DNA from: Pseudomonadota bacterium
Lineage (GTDB): Bacteria; Pseudomonadota; Alphaproteobacteria; Rhizobiales; Xanthobacteraceae
Reading direction: 5' to 3'
Length of the DNA: 64,000 nt
Assembly: GCA_023451825.1 (NCBI GenBank)
Contig: JAEXYA010000015.1
Coordinates: forward strand, 57,548 to 121,547
The notes beneath the pieces were generated by a model. The model was not told the DNA's origin. It searched no databases and was given only the letters and a program-made list of their open reading frames with translations. The translations under genes and the position numbers were made by a program. Shown here in pieces: positions 1 through 9,367 of the stretch (its first letter is position 1; every line of letters starts with the position of its first letter).

Positions 1-2831
1 TTCTCCATCAGGGTCTCGATGGCATCCTCGTCCTCGTCCTCATCGCTGATGAGCTGCGAGTTGAGCGGCTGCGAAAGCTTCGAGCCATCGCGATAGAGCG
101 CGTTGGCCTTCAGCGCCAGCTTCCACGACAAGAGGTAAGCGGACTTGCAGTCCTCCACCGTGGCATCGTTCGGCATGTTGATGGTCTTGGAGATCGCACC
201 CGAGATGAAGGGCTGCGACGCCGCCATCATGCGGATGTGGCTCTCCACCGACAGATAACGTTTTCCAATTTTGCCGCACGGGTTCGCACAGTCGAACACG
301 GCGTAATGTTCGGCCTTAAGATGCGGGGCGCCTTCCACTGTCATCGCGCCGCATATGTGAACGTTCGCAGCTTCGATCTCGCGCTTGGTGAAGCCGAGCG
401 CCGCGAGTAAGTCGAAACCGGGAGCAGCAATCGCTTCCGCTTCGATCTTAAGAACGTCGCGCAAAAAGTCCTCGCCAAAGGTCCACTTGTTGAAGGCGAA
501 CTTGATGTCGAAGGCGGTCGGCAGCGCGGCCTCGACCTTCTTCAGTGCTTCATCGGTAAAGCCCTTGGCCTTCAGCGTCGCGGCATTGATGCCCGGCGCG
601 TTCGACAGCGAGCCATGGCCGACGGCATAGGCTTCGATCTCGGCGATGTCGCTCTCGCGATAGCCGAGCTTGCGGAGCGCTGCCGGCACGGCGCGGTTGA
701 TGATCTTCCAGTAGCCGCCACCGGCGAGCTTCTTGAATTTCACCAGCGCGAAATCAGGCTCGATGCCGGTGGTGTCGCAATCCATGACGAGACCAATGGT
801 GCCGGTGGGGGCGACCACGGTGGTCTGGGCGTTGCGATAGCCGTGCAGTTCGCCGAGTTCGAGCGCGTTGTCCCAGGCCAGCTTGGCGCGGGCCACGATG
901 TCCTGCTGCGGGCAGGCGGCGTGATCCAGCGGCACCGGATTGACGGCGAGGTTCTCATAGCCGTGGCTTTCGCCATGCGCCGCGCGGCGATGATTGCGGA
1001 TGACGCGCAGCATATGCGCGGCGTTCTTCTTGTAGCCGGGGAACGGGCCGAGCTCCTTGGCCATCTCGGCCGAGGTCGCGTAGCTCACACCGGTCATGAC
1101 AGCGGTGAGGGCGCCGCACAGCGCGCGGCCTTCCTTCGAGTCATAGGACAGACCCATGGTCATCAGCAGGCCGCCGATATTGGCGTAGCCGAGACCGAGG
1201 GTGCGGAATTCGTAGGAGAGTTCAGCGATCGGCTTCGACGGGAACTGGGCCATCATCACCGAGATTTCGAGCACCATGGTCCACAGGCGGCAGAGATGCT
1301 CATAGGCCTGGATGTCGAAGGTCGAGGACGCCACGTCATAGAAGGTCAGCAGGTTGGCCGAGGCGAGGTTGCACGCGGTGTCGTCCAGGAACATGTATTC
1401 CGAGCACGGATTGGACGCGCGGATATCGCCGGATGACTTGCAGGTGTGCCAGTCATTCATGGTGGTGTTGAAGTGCAGGCCGGGATCGGCCGAGGCCCAG
1501 GCGGAATAGCCGATCTTCTCCCACAGGTCGCGGGCCTTGATCGTCTTCATCACCTTGCCGTCCTTGCGGGCGAGCAGATTCCAGTCGCCATCGGTCTCGA
1601 CGGCGCGCAGGAAATCGTCCTTCAGCGAGACGGAGTTGTTGGAGTTCTGGCCGGCCACGGTGAGATAGGCTTCGCTATCCCAGTCGGTGTCGTAGATATC
1701 GAAATTGATATCCTTGTAGCCCTGCTTGGCGAACTGGATCACGCGCTTGATCATGTTGTCGGTGACCAGCGCGCGGCGCGCGAGCTTGATCTCGCGGCGC
1801 AAAGCCGGGTTCTTCTCGGGATCGAAGCAGTCGTCGCCCGAGCCTTCGCAATTCACCGCGGCCTTCATGATGGCCTTGAGGTGCTTCTGGTTCATCTTCG
1901 AACCAGTGACGAGGGCCGCGACCTTCTGCTCTTCCTTCACCTTCCAGTCGATATAGGTTTCGATATCCGGATGGTCGGCATCGACCACCACCATCTTGGC
2001 CGCGCGGCGCGTGGTGCCGCCCGACTTGATGGCGCCGGCGGCGCGATCACCGATCTTGAGGAACGACATCAGGCCCGACGAGCGACCGCCGCCCGAGAGC
2101 TTTTCACCTTCGCCGCGCAGGCGCGAGAAGTTCGAGCCGGTGCCCGAACCGTATTTGAACAGACGGGCTTCACGCACCCACAGGTCCATGATGCCGCCTT
2201 CGTTGACCAGGTCGTCCTCGACGCCCTGGATGAAGCAGGCATGCGGCTGCGGATGCTCGTAGGATGATTTCGACTTGGTGAGCTTGCCGGTCTTCCAGTC
2301 CACATAGTAGTGGCCCTGGCCGGGACCATCGACGCCGTAGGCCCAATGAAGTCCGGTGTTGAACCACTGCGGCGAATTCGGCGCGACCATCTGCTTGGCG
2401 AGCATGTAGCGCAGCTCGTCATGGAAGGCATGGGCGTCGGCTTCCGATGTGAAGTAGCCGCCCTTCCAGCCCCAATAGGTCCAGCAGCCGGCGAGGCGAT
2501 CGAACACCTGCTTGGCCGAGAGCTCGCCGATGAAGCGCTCATTCTCGGGCAAAGCGGCGAGGGCTTCGGTGTCCGGCACCGAGCGCCACAGCCATGACGG
2601 GATCGTCTCTTCCTCGACCTTCTTCAGACGCGCGGCGACGCCTGCCTTGCGGAAGTACTTTTGCGCGAGCACGTCGGACGCAACCTGCGACCACGCTTCG
2701 GGGACTTCGACGCCATCGGCCTTGAACACGACCGAGCCATCCGGGTTGCGGATCTCGGAGGTGGTGAGGCGGAAGTCGATCCCGGCATAGGGCGACTGTC
2801 CTTCGGTGGTGTAGCGGCGTGTAATCTGCAT
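1..2831 (-). CDS. nrdJ: Vitamin B12-dependent (class II) ribonucleotide reductase, 3' end beyond the window
   Basis: Reduces ribonucleotides to deoxyribonucleotides with adenosylcobalamin as radical generator, so it needs no oxygen. About 943 codons are visible from ATG at 2831; the C-terminus runs off the left edge. Landmarks of the class II alpha subunit are HACFIQGVEDD near residue 199 (first active-site Cys), NPCSEY with Cys476, and TACNLAS shortly after. A Gly/Ser-rich stretch (KYGSGTGSNFS) and TVVAPTGTIG are also typical. The redox-active C-terminal cysteine pair would lie outside the window. The gene faces left and is preceded by about 740 bp without a gene. Family assignment is very secure. 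Confidence 0.97.
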   Translation of the reverse strand, partial: MQITRRYTTEGQSPYAGIDFRLTTSEIRNPDGSVVFKADGVEVPEAWSQVASDVLAQKYFRKAGVAARLKKVEEETIPSWLWRSVPDTEALAALPENERFIGELSAKQVFDRLAGCWTYWGWKGGYFTSEADAHAFHDELRYMLAKQMVAPNSPQWFNTGLHWAYGVDGPGQGHYYVDWKTGKLTKSKSSYEHPQPHACFIQGVEDDLVNEGGIMDLWVREARLFKYGSGTGSNFSRLRGEGEKLSGGGRSSGLMSFLKIGDRAAGAIKSGGTTRRAAKMVVVDADHPDIETYIDWKVKEEQKVAALVTGSKMNQKHLKAIMKAAVNCEGSGDDCFDPEKNPALRREIKLARRALVTDNMIKRVIQFAKQGYKDINFDIYDTDWDSEAYLTVAGQNSNNSVSLKDDFLRAVETDGDWNLLARKDGKVMKTIKARDLWEKIGYSAWASADPGLHFNTTMNDWHTCKSSGDIRASNPCSEYMFLDDTACNLASANLLTFYDVASSTFDIQAYEHLCRLWTMVLEISVMMAQFPSKPIAELSYEFRTLGLGYANIGGLLMTMGLSYDSKEGRALCGALTAVMTGVSYATSAEMAKELGPFPGYKKNAAHMLRVIRNHRRAAHGESHGYENLAVNPVPLDHAACPQQDIVARAKLAWDNALELGELHGYRNAQTTVVAPTGTIGLVMDCDTTGIEPDFALVKFKKLAGGGYWKIINRAVPAALRKLGYRESDIAEIEAYAVGHGSLSNAPGINAATLKAKGFTDEALKKVEAALPTAFDIKFAFNKWTFGEDFLRDVLKIEAEAIAAPGFDLLAALGFTKREIEAANVHICGAMTVEGAPHLKAEHYAVFDCANPCGKIGKRYLSVESHIRMMAASQPFISGAISKTINMPNDATVEDCKSAYLLSWKLALKANALYRDGSKLSQPLNSQLISDEDEDEDAIETLME

Positions 2832-2857
2832 CGTCGTCGTGCCCCGTCGTGTTTCCG

Positions 2858-2875
2858 ACACCACATCTGGTGGGT
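2858..2875 (-). promoter_or_regulatory. Candidate NrdR-like inverted repeat upstream of nrdJ
   Basis: The sequence ACACCACATCTGGTGGGT holds the inverted repeat CCAC-N5-GTGG, 27 bp upstream of the nrdJ start. NrdR, the repressor of ribonucleotide reductase genes, binds ACAC/GTGT-type palindromes of similar length, often in pairs. Only one copy is visible here and it sits close to the start codon, so the call is tentative. Confidence 0.3.
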
Positions 2876-3572
2876 CGGTGATTTCTGTGAGCGGTCTCAG
2901 GTTTGCCGCGAGGCTGCCCCAAAGTTGCCGCACCGAACCCGGTGAAACCGGTCCTTTTGTCTCTGTTCTGGAGCATGGCGGGGCCATTTGCGGCCGCCCG
3001 GAATTGCCGGGGTCATGCACCCGGATCGCACGAAATTCGCCCGATCCTAACGCCTCAACGCGTCGTTAGAGCCGGTTTTTCCGGCTCATTTTTATGCTCC
3101 GAAGCTCTGGTTTTCAGGGCGCAGATCCCCGATCCCCGTAACCTCCTTGGAGGGACGAAGCGATCGGTCAGACCCGATTTGGGAGCGCCCGGCGGGACGA
3201 ATAACTGCTCGCACCGGACAGTCCGAAAATTAGGCCAAACCGATCTCCCACGTCAAGGATTAGTGACGGTTCCTGAATCAAATACTAAATATGGTGGAAA
3301 GGGTGGATAACCAGGGGGCTCGGCCACGCCCTGAACAAGGCCAACTATCGGTGAGTCCTCACGGAATCCCAAGCCGAAAATTTTTTGCAATCTGTCTGCA
3401 AACCGGCTTTGCCCGTTCTTCACAGGCACCCGAAGTGTTGCATTTCGGCATTGCATTCCGATGACCTTCAGCCCTGCGACAGCCTTCTAGGCGGTTCCCA
3501 CGACTGGCGGTGGTCGGAACCCGCGAATGCGCGCATGGTGACGCCGAATCTCCTGCCGGAAATGCCCATTTC
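2876..3572. other. Intergenic region between nrdJ and the EamA transporter, no gene recognised
   Basis: About 700 bp without a convincing coding frame. It should hold the nrdJ promoter (left-facing) and the transporter promoter (right-facing). Visible features are a 7-bp stem hairpin followed by a T-run at 3069-3094 and a perfect CCTCCTTGGAGG palindrome at 3142-3153. No B12-box of a cobalamin riboswitch was found on either strand. Confidence 0.6.
3069..3094 (+). terminator. Terminator-like hairpin with no matching upstream gene
   Basis: GAGCCGG (3069-3075) and CCGGCTC (3081-3087) pair around a TTTTT loop, and ATTTTTA follows on the plus strand. This is the layout of an intrinsic terminator for a rightward transcript, but there is no rightward gene before it. 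It could end a small RNA, or form part of the leftward nrdJ leader. Confidence 0.35.
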
Positions 3573-4472
3573 ATGTCCGTCCCGAACTCCACCGATTCGC
3601 GTCCGCGAATGGCCTCGCTCGGCCTTTTGTTCCTCGTCGTCACCTCGATCGGCTGGGGTTTCAACTGGCCGATGACCAAACTCCTGCTCACCGAGTGGCC
3701 GCCGCTGACCGGCCGCGGAGGCGCTGGCGTGATCGGCGGACTGGTGCTGCTCGGCCTCGGAGCGCTGCGCGGCGAGAGCCTGCGGGTGCCGGAGGGGCAG
3801 TGGGGCCGCCTTGTCGGGCTCTCCATGCTCAATGTGTTCGGCTGGATGGCGCTGATGAGCCTGGCGCTGCTATGGCTGCCGGCGGGCGAGGCCGCCGTCA
3901 TCGCTTATACGATGCCGATCTGGGCCGCGGTGCTGGCCTGGCGCATCCTGGGCGAGACGCTGTCGCTTCGCCGCATCATCGCGATGCTGATGGCGTTCTC
4001 GGGCATTGCCGCGCTGATGCTCGGCGATGGCGTTCACATCACGCCGCAAAAACTGCTGGGTTTGGCGATGGCGATCACCGGCGCATTCGGCTTCGCCGGC
4101 GGCACGGTGCTCGGGAAGAAATATCCGCTGAAAATGACGCTGCTGGCTTCGGCCGGCTCGCAGATCGTGATCGGCAGCCTGCCGGTGCTGCTGATCGGCC
4201 TTGCCTTCGAGACCGCGCATCTGCAGACGCTGACATATATCGGCTGGGGCACCTTCGCCTATGTCGGGCTAATCGGCTTCTGCCTCGCTTATGTCTGCTG
4301 GTTCGCGGCGCTGACGTTGCTGCCTGCGTCGGTCGCGGCGATCGGCACCATGGCGGTGCCGGTGATCGGCGTCGTCGGCGCGTCCTTCATGCTGCATGAG
4401 CCGCTCGGCATCGTGCAGATCGCGGCATTGAGTTTTACGCTGGCCGGCGTGGCGTTGGCGACGAAGGGGTAG
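3573..4472 (+). CDS. EamA/DMT-family drug/metabolite transporter
   Basis: A 299-residue inner-membrane protein with about ten hydrophobic helices arranged as two EamA repeats, the hallmark of the drug/metabolite transporter superfamily. The first repeat begins with GLLFLVVTSIGWGFNWP and the second with LGLAMAITGAFGFAGG. ATG at 3573 is chosen because it places a short hydrophilic tail before the first helix. A longer frame opens at 3510, but its extra residues are not hydrophobic or conserved-looking; ATG 3609 is an alternative. The substrate cannot be told from sequence. Its last 38 bp overlap the 3' end of the convergent cytochrome b561 gene. Confidence 0.88.
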   Translation: MSVPNSTDSRPRMASLGLLFLVVTSIGWGFNWPMTKLLLTEWPPLTGRGGAGVIGGLVLLGLGALRGESLRVPEGQWGRLVGLSMLNVFGWMALMSLALLWLPAGEAAVIAYTMPIWAAVLAWRILGETLSLRRIIAMLMAFSGIAALMLGDGVHITPQKLLGLAMAITGAFGFAGGTVLGKKYPLKMTLLASAGSQIVIGSLPVLLIGLAFETAHLQTLTYIGWGTFAYVGLIGFCLAYVCWFAALTLLPASVAAIGTMAVPVIGVVGASFMLHEPLGIVQIAALSFTLAGVALATKG

Positions 4473-5061
4473 GGGTATCTTCGCCACCGCCCGGCCACAT
4501 GCGTTGCAATTCGGGATCGCCATCCCAGAATTGGTGCTTGAGGGCCGCGGCAATGTGCAGACCTACGAGCACATAGAGCGCGTAAGCGAGCCAGTGGTGG
4601 ATGCCTCCGAAGATGCCGTGCAGGCGCTCCTTGAAGGCCGGTTCGAGATTCATGATCACGCCGATCCGTGGCCATTCGAACAGGCCGAACAGATACATCT
4701 TGATCTCACCCGCCGCCTTCCATGCGCTGTCATGCATCCAGCCGGACAGAGGCAGGCCGATCATCAGCACATAGAGCGCGATGTGGGCGAGATGCGCGGC
4801 CTTCTTTTCGGCCGGCGGATAGGCGTCAGGCAATTGCGGCGGCGGATTCGCAGCACGCCACAACATGCGCATCAGCACGAGGCCGAGCACGGTAATGCCG
4901 AATGATTTGTGGCTGTCGATGACGAGACGGATCCGCTCCTCGGAAATCCAATCGACGCTCCATATCAATGCGACATTGATGATGATCAGCAGGGCAATCA
5001 GCCAGTGCAAGAACATCGCGACACGGGTGTAACGGCGGACCGGTATTTTTGGTGAGCTCAT
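4435..5061 (-). CDS. Cytochrome b561 family protein
   Basis: A 208-residue four-helix diheme membrane protein that passes electrons between the quinone pool and periplasmic or membrane partners. Candidate heme ligands are in FLHW near residue 19, DSHKSFG near 50, and the HGIFGGIHHW and GLHIAAALKHQF helices near the C-terminus, in the order typical of the bacterial b561 group (CybB, YceJ). A Pro/Ser-rich tail follows the last helix. It overlaps the convergent EamA gene by 38 bp. The electron donor is unknown. Confidence 0.88.
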   Translation of the reverse strand: MSSPKIPVRRYTRVAMFLHWLIALLIIINVALIWSVDWISEERIRLVIDSHKSFGITVLGLVLMRMLWRAANPPPQLPDAYPPAEKKAAHLAHIALYVLMIGLPLSGWMHDSAWKAAGEIKMYLFGLFEWPRIGVIMNLEPAFKERLHGIFGGIHHWLAYALYVLVGLHIAAALKHQFWDGDPELQRMWPGGGEDTPTPSSPTPRRPA

Positions 5062-5220
5062 AGGAATAAGTCTAAACGCGATTTGTCACGATGCGCATGA
5101 CGTATTCGTGTTTCGCGGCGAGGTCGATCACGCGCTATTTAGCCGCGGCGGCGCAACCTGATCAAAGTCTGCTCGTAGTTTCTAACGTATCATTTTATCC
5201 GAACGGGCTTGATCGACGGC

Positions 5221-6684
5221 ATGACGAATTTACTTCAGCAGGCCTTTGCGGCGGCATCGCCGCGCATCACCCCGCGACGCATGCCGATGGTCAGCCTGAT
5301 CATCTACCTTCTCGTGCTGGCCTTGTGGCTGGTGTTGTTCGGCAGATCGTTGTGGTTGAGCAGTATCTGGGCGTGGTCGGCCGGCATGGTCTATATCGCC
5401 TATGACACGTTGCTGATGCTTTATGTCGTCCGCCAGACTCTGCCATTGGCGTTCGGTCCGCCAGTCTCGGCGCCTGTTTCCGGAACCCACGTGCAACGGC
5501 GCCCGTCACTTGGAATCCTGATCGCCGCACATAACGAGGCAGCGTCGTTGCCGGTCGTGCTGGCGGCCATTGCTGCGCAGACTGACTGTCCTGATCTCAT
5601 CGTGATCGCCGATGACGGGTCGCAGGACGACACGGCTTCCGTATTGCGCGAGCACTATGGGCTGCCCATTCCGTCGGTTGGCCATGACAGCGTCGGAAGG
5701 CTTGGCGGCGCGCGCCTGCAATGGCTTCGCCTGCCGCATCAGGGCAAAGCGCGCGCGTTGAACGCGGCAATGGTCAAGGCTGATACCGACCTGGTGATCA
5801 CGCTCGACGCGGACACGTTCCTGGCTGCTGATGCTGTCGATGAGATGCGCCGCGCTTTTTCGGCCGATGCAAAACTGGTCGCCGCGGGCGGCATTCTCGT
5901 GCCGGTATGCCGCCCGACCATCGGTGGCCGCCTTATGCAGTGGTTCCAGACCTACGAGTATATCCGCAACGTGATCTCACGCTTCGCCTGGATGCGCGGC
6001 AACAGCCTGTTGCTGATCTCCGGCGCGTTTGCCGGTTTTCGCAGGGATGCGCTGATCAAGGTCGGCGGCTTTGACGCTGAATGCCTCGTCGAGGACTATG
6101 AACTGACGCATCGCATGCATCGCTATTCGACCGATCAAGGCCTCGATTGGCAATTGCGAATGATTGGCACGTCGCTCGCGCGAACCGATGCGCCATCGAA
6201 CGTGATGACTTTCCTGCGCCAGCGCCGCCGCTGGTTCGCCGGATTCCTGCAGACGCAGTACTGGAATCGCGACATGACCGGCAATCGTCGCTATGGCCGG
6301 CTCGGCATGCGCATGTTGCCGATCAAGGCTCTGGACACGCTGCAGCCTATCTATGGCCTGACGGCCTTCGTGCTGCTCGTTGCGTTGCTGATCGCCGGCA
6401 AGATCGAGATTGCCTTGCCCGTATTCGGCCTGATCACGGCGAAGATCGTCGCCGATTTCTTCGTCTATCTCTGGACCGTGCATCTGTATCGGCGCCTGAC
6501 CGGTGGACGCACGCAGACAAGCTTTGCAGCCGCAACACTCGCCGCTGTGATTGAACCGTTCACCTTCCAGCTCTTGCGCCATGCGGGCGCGACGTGGGGA
6601 TGGATCGCGTTTCTGCGCGGCAGCAAGGATTGGGGCTTTGCTCCGGCTGCGAAGCGGCGCGAAGTGCCGAACGCCGGAGAATGA
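5221..6684 (+). CDS. Membrane-bound family 2 glycosyltransferase
   Basis: A 487-residue polymer-type glycosyltransferase like those that make cellulose, chitin-type or poly-glucosamine chains. Two N-terminal membrane segments precede a GT-A domain with LGILIAAHNEA and VIADDGSQDD at the nucleotide-sugar site, LDADTF as the metal-binding DxD, VEDYELTHRMHR, and QRRRWFAG as the processive-enzyme QxxRW motif. Three or so C-terminal helices follow. ATG at 5221 is used; a TTG lies four codons upstream and ATGs at 5281 and 5287 are possible. No exopolysaccharide partners are nearby, so the product is not predicted. It converges on the kinase gene with a 3-bp gap. Confidence 0.9.
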   Translation: MTNLLQQAFAAASPRITPRRMPMVSLIIYLLVLALWLVLFGRSLWLSSIWAWSAGMVYIAYDTLLMLYVVRQTLPLAFGPPVSAPVSGTHVQRRPSLGILIAAHNEAASLPVVLAAIAAQTDCPDLIVIADDGSQDDTASVLREHYGLPIPSVGHDSVGRLGGARLQWLRLPHQGKARALNAAMVKADTDLVITLDADTFLAADAVDEMRRAFSADAKLVAAGGILVPVCRPTIGGRLMQWFQTYEYIRNVISRFAWMRGNSLLLISGAFAGFRRDALIKVGGFDAECLVEDYELTHRMHRYSTDQGLDWQLRMIGTSLARTDAPSNVMTFLRQRRRWFAGFLQTQYWNRDMTGNRRYGRLGMRMLPIKALDTLQPIYGLTAFVLLVALLIAGKIEIALPVFGLITAKIVADFFVYLWTVHLYRRLTGGRTQTSFAAATLAAVIEPFTFQLLRHAGATWGWIAFLRGSKDWGFAPAAKRREVPNAGE

Positions 6685-6687
6685 GCG

Positions 6688-7905
6688 TCAGGTCGCCGTC
6701 GCTGCCAGCGGCACCTTCACCGTAAAGTGCGAGCCGCGGGCGAGATCGGATTTCAAAGCGATTTCGTGACCCAACGCTTCTGCCGTTCGACGCACGATCG
6801 ACAGACCAAGGCCCAAGCCTTCGCTCGCCGGATTGATCTGGTGAAACGCCTCGAAGATCGATGACAGCTGTTCGCTCGGAATGCCCGAACCGGTGTCGAG
6901 CACTTCGATGCTGACAGCGTTGTGGCGCTTGCGGCTGCCCACAAGGACACGGCCGTGATCGGTATATTTGATCGCATTGCCGACGAGATTGCCAAGGATC
7001 GCACGCAACATTCCGGGATCGCTGACGATGTTCGCGTTGCTCGGCAGCACGATGAGTTCGAGCCCTTTGGCTTCCGCATGTAGGCGCCAATTGGCAAGGA
7101 TGGAGTCGAAGACATCCTGCAGAGGAAACGCATGCAGGCTCGGTGCGCCCAGGCCGGCGCCGAGCACCGACGTCTCGGCGAGACGATCGAGTTCCTCCGC
7201 CATGCGCATGCCGGCATCGACGGCGTAGCCGAGCCGTTCGCGATCCTTCTCGTCGGTCAGCTTGCCGCGAATGCGGTCGATGGCCATCACCATCACCTGC
7301 AGCGGCTGTTTGAGATCGTGGCCGGCCACCGCCATCAGGCGGCTGATGTTGCGCTGAAGCCTGTCCGCCAGCACCAGGGCGCGGCGAAATTCCATCTGCG
7401 CCATCACCTGGCGGGCGAGGGCGGCCAGGACTTCGCGCTGCTCGGGCGTCAGCACGCGCGGCTTGTCATCGAGCACACAGACCGTGCCGAGCGGCAGGCC
7501 GTCCGGCGTGCGCAGCAGCGCTCCCGCATAGAAGCGCACATGCGGCTCGCCGGTCACGAGCGGATTGGCGACGAAGCGCGGATCCTTGGTGACGTCTTCG
7601 ACTTCGAGAAAATTGTGCTCGAGGATCGCATGCGCGCAGATGGACTGTTCCATCGTCGTCTGGCGAACGCCGAGCCCAATCTCCGACTTGAACCATTGCC
7701 GGCCTTCATCGACGAGGCTGATGATCGAAATCGGTGTCTGGCAAACGTAACTGGCGATCTTGGTGATGTCGTCGAAGGACGGTTCGGTCGTGGTGTCGAG
7801 AATCCCGTAGGACCGCAGCGCTTTCAATCGCTCGATCTCGTTCGGGTGCAATGCTGCAACCTTGGGCTTGTTTGAGGCTTCCACCGAATTGCTCACACCA
7901 ACCAC
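6688..7905 (-). CDS. GAF-domain sensor histidine kinase
   Basis: A 405-residue soluble histidine kinase without membrane segments. An N-terminal GAF domain (about 43-170) of the PAS-less type is followed by a HisKA dimerisation domain with phospho-acceptor His196 in VAGHDLKQPLQ. The ATPase domain carries LGNLVGNAIKYT (N box), DTGSGIP (G1) and GLGLGLSI (G2). No response regulator is adjacent, so it may be an orphan that signals to a distant partner. The start shown is GTG at 7905; a second in-frame GTG at 7896 is equally plausible. The GAF ligand is unknown. Confidence 0.9.
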   Translation of the reverse strand: MVGVSNSVEASNKPKVAALHPNEIERLKALRSYGILDTTTEPSFDDITKIASYVCQTPISIISLVDEGRQWFKSEIGLGVRQTTMEQSICAHAILEHNFLEVEDVTKDPRFVANPLVTGEPHVRFYAGALLRTPDGLPLGTVCVLDDKPRVLTPEQREVLAALARQVMAQMEFRRALVLADRLQRNISRLMAVAGHDLKQPLQVMVMAIDRIRGKLTDEKDRERLGYAVDAGMRMAEELDRLAETSVLGAGLGAPSLHAFPLQDVFDSILANWRLHAEAKGLELIVLPSNANIVSDPGMLRAILGNLVGNAIKYTDHGRVLVGSRKRHNAVSIEVLDTGSGIPSEQLSSIFEAFHQINPASEGLGLGLSIVRRTAEALGHEIALKSDLARGSHFTVKVPLAATAT

Positions 7906-8044
7906 GGCGCTGACCGAGGCAATCGATCAAGCGCGATACGACGCACGAGTTCCATAGGAGTTGCCGCGCCCTGCCTGTATGCAGTCTTAGATGCTGCACC
8001 GGTCTGCGCAACCAGAAACGACATGACACACGCGATCAAACGAA

Positions 8045-8069
8045 AAGGGCGGCGCGTGGCGCCGCCCTT
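8045..8069 (-). terminator. Intrinsic terminator of the BA14K gene
   Basis: A perfect 11-bp stem (AAGGGCGGCGC / GCGCCGCCCTT, loop GTG) lies just past the BA14K stop codon. Read leftward it ends in TTTTCGTTT, a T-rich tail. Confidence 0.8.
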
Positions 8070-8089
8070 CAACCAGAATCGATCCGTTG

Positions 8090-8620
8090 TTACGGACAAG
8101 CGTGTCGCTGGCCGTCATATCCGAGATACGTGCCGGTACGCACATTGTACGACTTGAAGGTGCGGATGCAGTAATCCACATCGCCGCCGCTGCTTTGCGG
8201 CGCGACTTCGACGACATCGGGCGCATCGTCATAGGCGTAGCTGCTGCCATAATAGGGGCCGCCACCATAGTAGCCGTAGCCGCCATAATAGCCCGAGCCG
8301 TAATAGCTGTTGGCCGCGATGCCGCTGCCGATCAGGGCGCCGGCCGCGAAACCGGGACCGAAACCGCCGCCGCGCCAGCCGCCGCCATAACGCGGGCCGC
8401 CATGCCAGCCTCCACCGCCGAAGCGCGGGCCGCCACCGTGCCAGCCACCTCCCCCGCCGCGAGGACCGCCGCCGCCGCCGATCGCGGGCCCACCACCGCC
8501 ACCGCCGCCGCTACGGGCGATCGCACCGGCGAGGCCGCCTTGCGCGAAGCTCTGCGTCGCCATGGTCGGGATCGCCAGCGCTGCGAGCGCTGCGACGCTC
8601 AGAATCTTCAAACCAGTCAT
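8090..8620 (-). CDS. Glycine-rich exported BA14K-family protein
   Basis: A 176-residue secreted protein. A signal peptide (about 1-27, ending near QSFAQG) is followed by a long low-complexity Gly/Trp/His/Arg stretch, then Gly/Tyr repeats. A compact C-terminal BA14K module includes VDYCIRTFKSYN and TGTYLGYDGQRH. BA14K-like proteins are small envelope proteins of Rhizobiales, named after a Brucella antigen; their biochemical role is unclear. Shine-Dalgarno AGGAGA precedes the ATG. A GGAAC-N16-TGTT element at 8648-8672 could be a stress promoter. Confidence 0.85.
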   Translation of the reverse strand: MTGLKILSVAALAALAIPTMATQSFAQGGLAGAIARSGGGGGGGPAIGGGGGPRGGGGGWHGGGPRFGGGGWHGGPRYGGGWRGGGFGPGFAAGALIGSGIAANSYYGSGYYGGYGYYGGGPYYGSSYAYDDAPDVVEVAPQSSGGDVDYCIRTFKSYNVRTGTYLGYDGQRHACP

Positions 8621-8647
8621 CGTATTCTCCTATCTGGATACGTTCCC

Positions 8648-8672
8648 AACAGTCTCGCGCGGACCATGTTCC
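8648..8672 (-). promoter_or_regulatory. Possible EcfG-like promoter before the BA14K gene
   Basis: Read leftward: GGAAC, 16 bp, TGTT, ending 28 bp before the ATG. The EcfG consensus is GGAAC-N16/17-CGTT, so there is one mismatch in the -10 element. Confidence 0.35.
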
Positions 8673-8892
8673 GCGGGGGCGGCGGATATGTGCGGCTCAT
8701 CTCACGCCTCGCGTGATGTATGAAGCATGAACAAAACCGAGCAATGTCTGCGACATAGATGGTCATTGGGAGGGGCGGTGCGCAGGTGCTGTCACGAACA
8801 GTTGCGGAGGGTGGGACACGACGTGGGTAACTGGACATTTCGCGGCCCGGATGGCATCAACGGCCGACGAATTCCCTGGAACGGCTCAAAAT

Positions 8893-9303
8893 ATGAAACA
8901 GTTTTTGCTGAAATTCTTCACCTGGTGGAGCGGCACAACCTTCGGGACCAATCTTTGGACCTCGCGATTCGGCGAACTGGTGGGCACCGACGACCAGGGC
9001 AACCGCTATTACCGCACCAAGGGCGGCGCGATCGACCCCACCCTTGGCTTTCAGCGCCGCTGGGTGATCTATAACGGCTATGCCGAAGCGAGCCGCATCC
9101 CGACCGGCTGGCATGGCTGGATCCACCACACCACGGATGTTGTGCCGAGCGAGCAGGATTACACCCCGCGCGAATGGCAGAAGCCGCATCAGCCGAACCT
9201 GACCGGCACTCCGGCTGCCTATCGTCCGTCGGGCTCGACATTGGCGTCGGGCCGTCGCCCGAAAGCGACCGGCGACTACCAGGCTTGGACACCGGGCTCG
9301 TAA
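8893..9303 (+). CDS. NADH:ubiquinone oxidoreductase subunit NDUFA12 family
   Basis: A 136-residue homologue of the accessory complex I subunit NDUFA12 (B17.2), found in mitochondria and Alphaproteobacteria. The typical core is present: NRYYRTKGGAIDP, RRWVIYNG, ASRIPTGWHGWIHH, and the C-terminal run PREWQKPHQPNLTGTP ending in TGDYQAWTPG. It binds the matrix arm of complex I and helps assembly. ATG at 8893 is chosen because family members begin with M-K-x-F-L-L; a frame opening at 8851 adds residues unlike the family. Its neighbours DUF2155 and aat form the usual alphaproteobacterial arrangement. Confidence 0.95.
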   Translation: MKQFLLKFFTWWSGTTFGTNLWTSRFGELVGTDDQGNRYYRTKGGAIDPTLGFQRRWVIYNGYAEASRIPTGWHGWIHHTTDVVPSEQDYTPREWQKPHQPNLTGTPAAYRPSGSTLASGRRPKATGDYQAWTPGS

Positions 9304-9322
9304 GCGATCCACATTGAACTCG

Positions 9323-9353
9323 AAAAAGCCGCGCATGCATGCGCGGCTTTTTT
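9323..9353 (+). terminator. Intrinsic terminator after NDUFA12
   Basis: A perfect 15-bp palindrome centred at 9337.5 (GCCGCGCATGCATGCGCGGC core) is flanked by A-run and T-run, so it can terminate in either direction. Confidence 0.85.
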
Positions 9354-9367
9354 GTTGCTCGAAGGAC

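Noticed and set aside
3249..3273. EcfG promoter for nrdJ
   Set aside because: Leftward GGAAC-N16 is followed by CGTG rather than CGTT, and it lies more than 400 bp from the start codon.
2832..3300. Cobalamin riboswitch upstream of nrdJ
   Set aside because: Expected for some B12-related genes, but I found no B12-box-like sequence on either strand.
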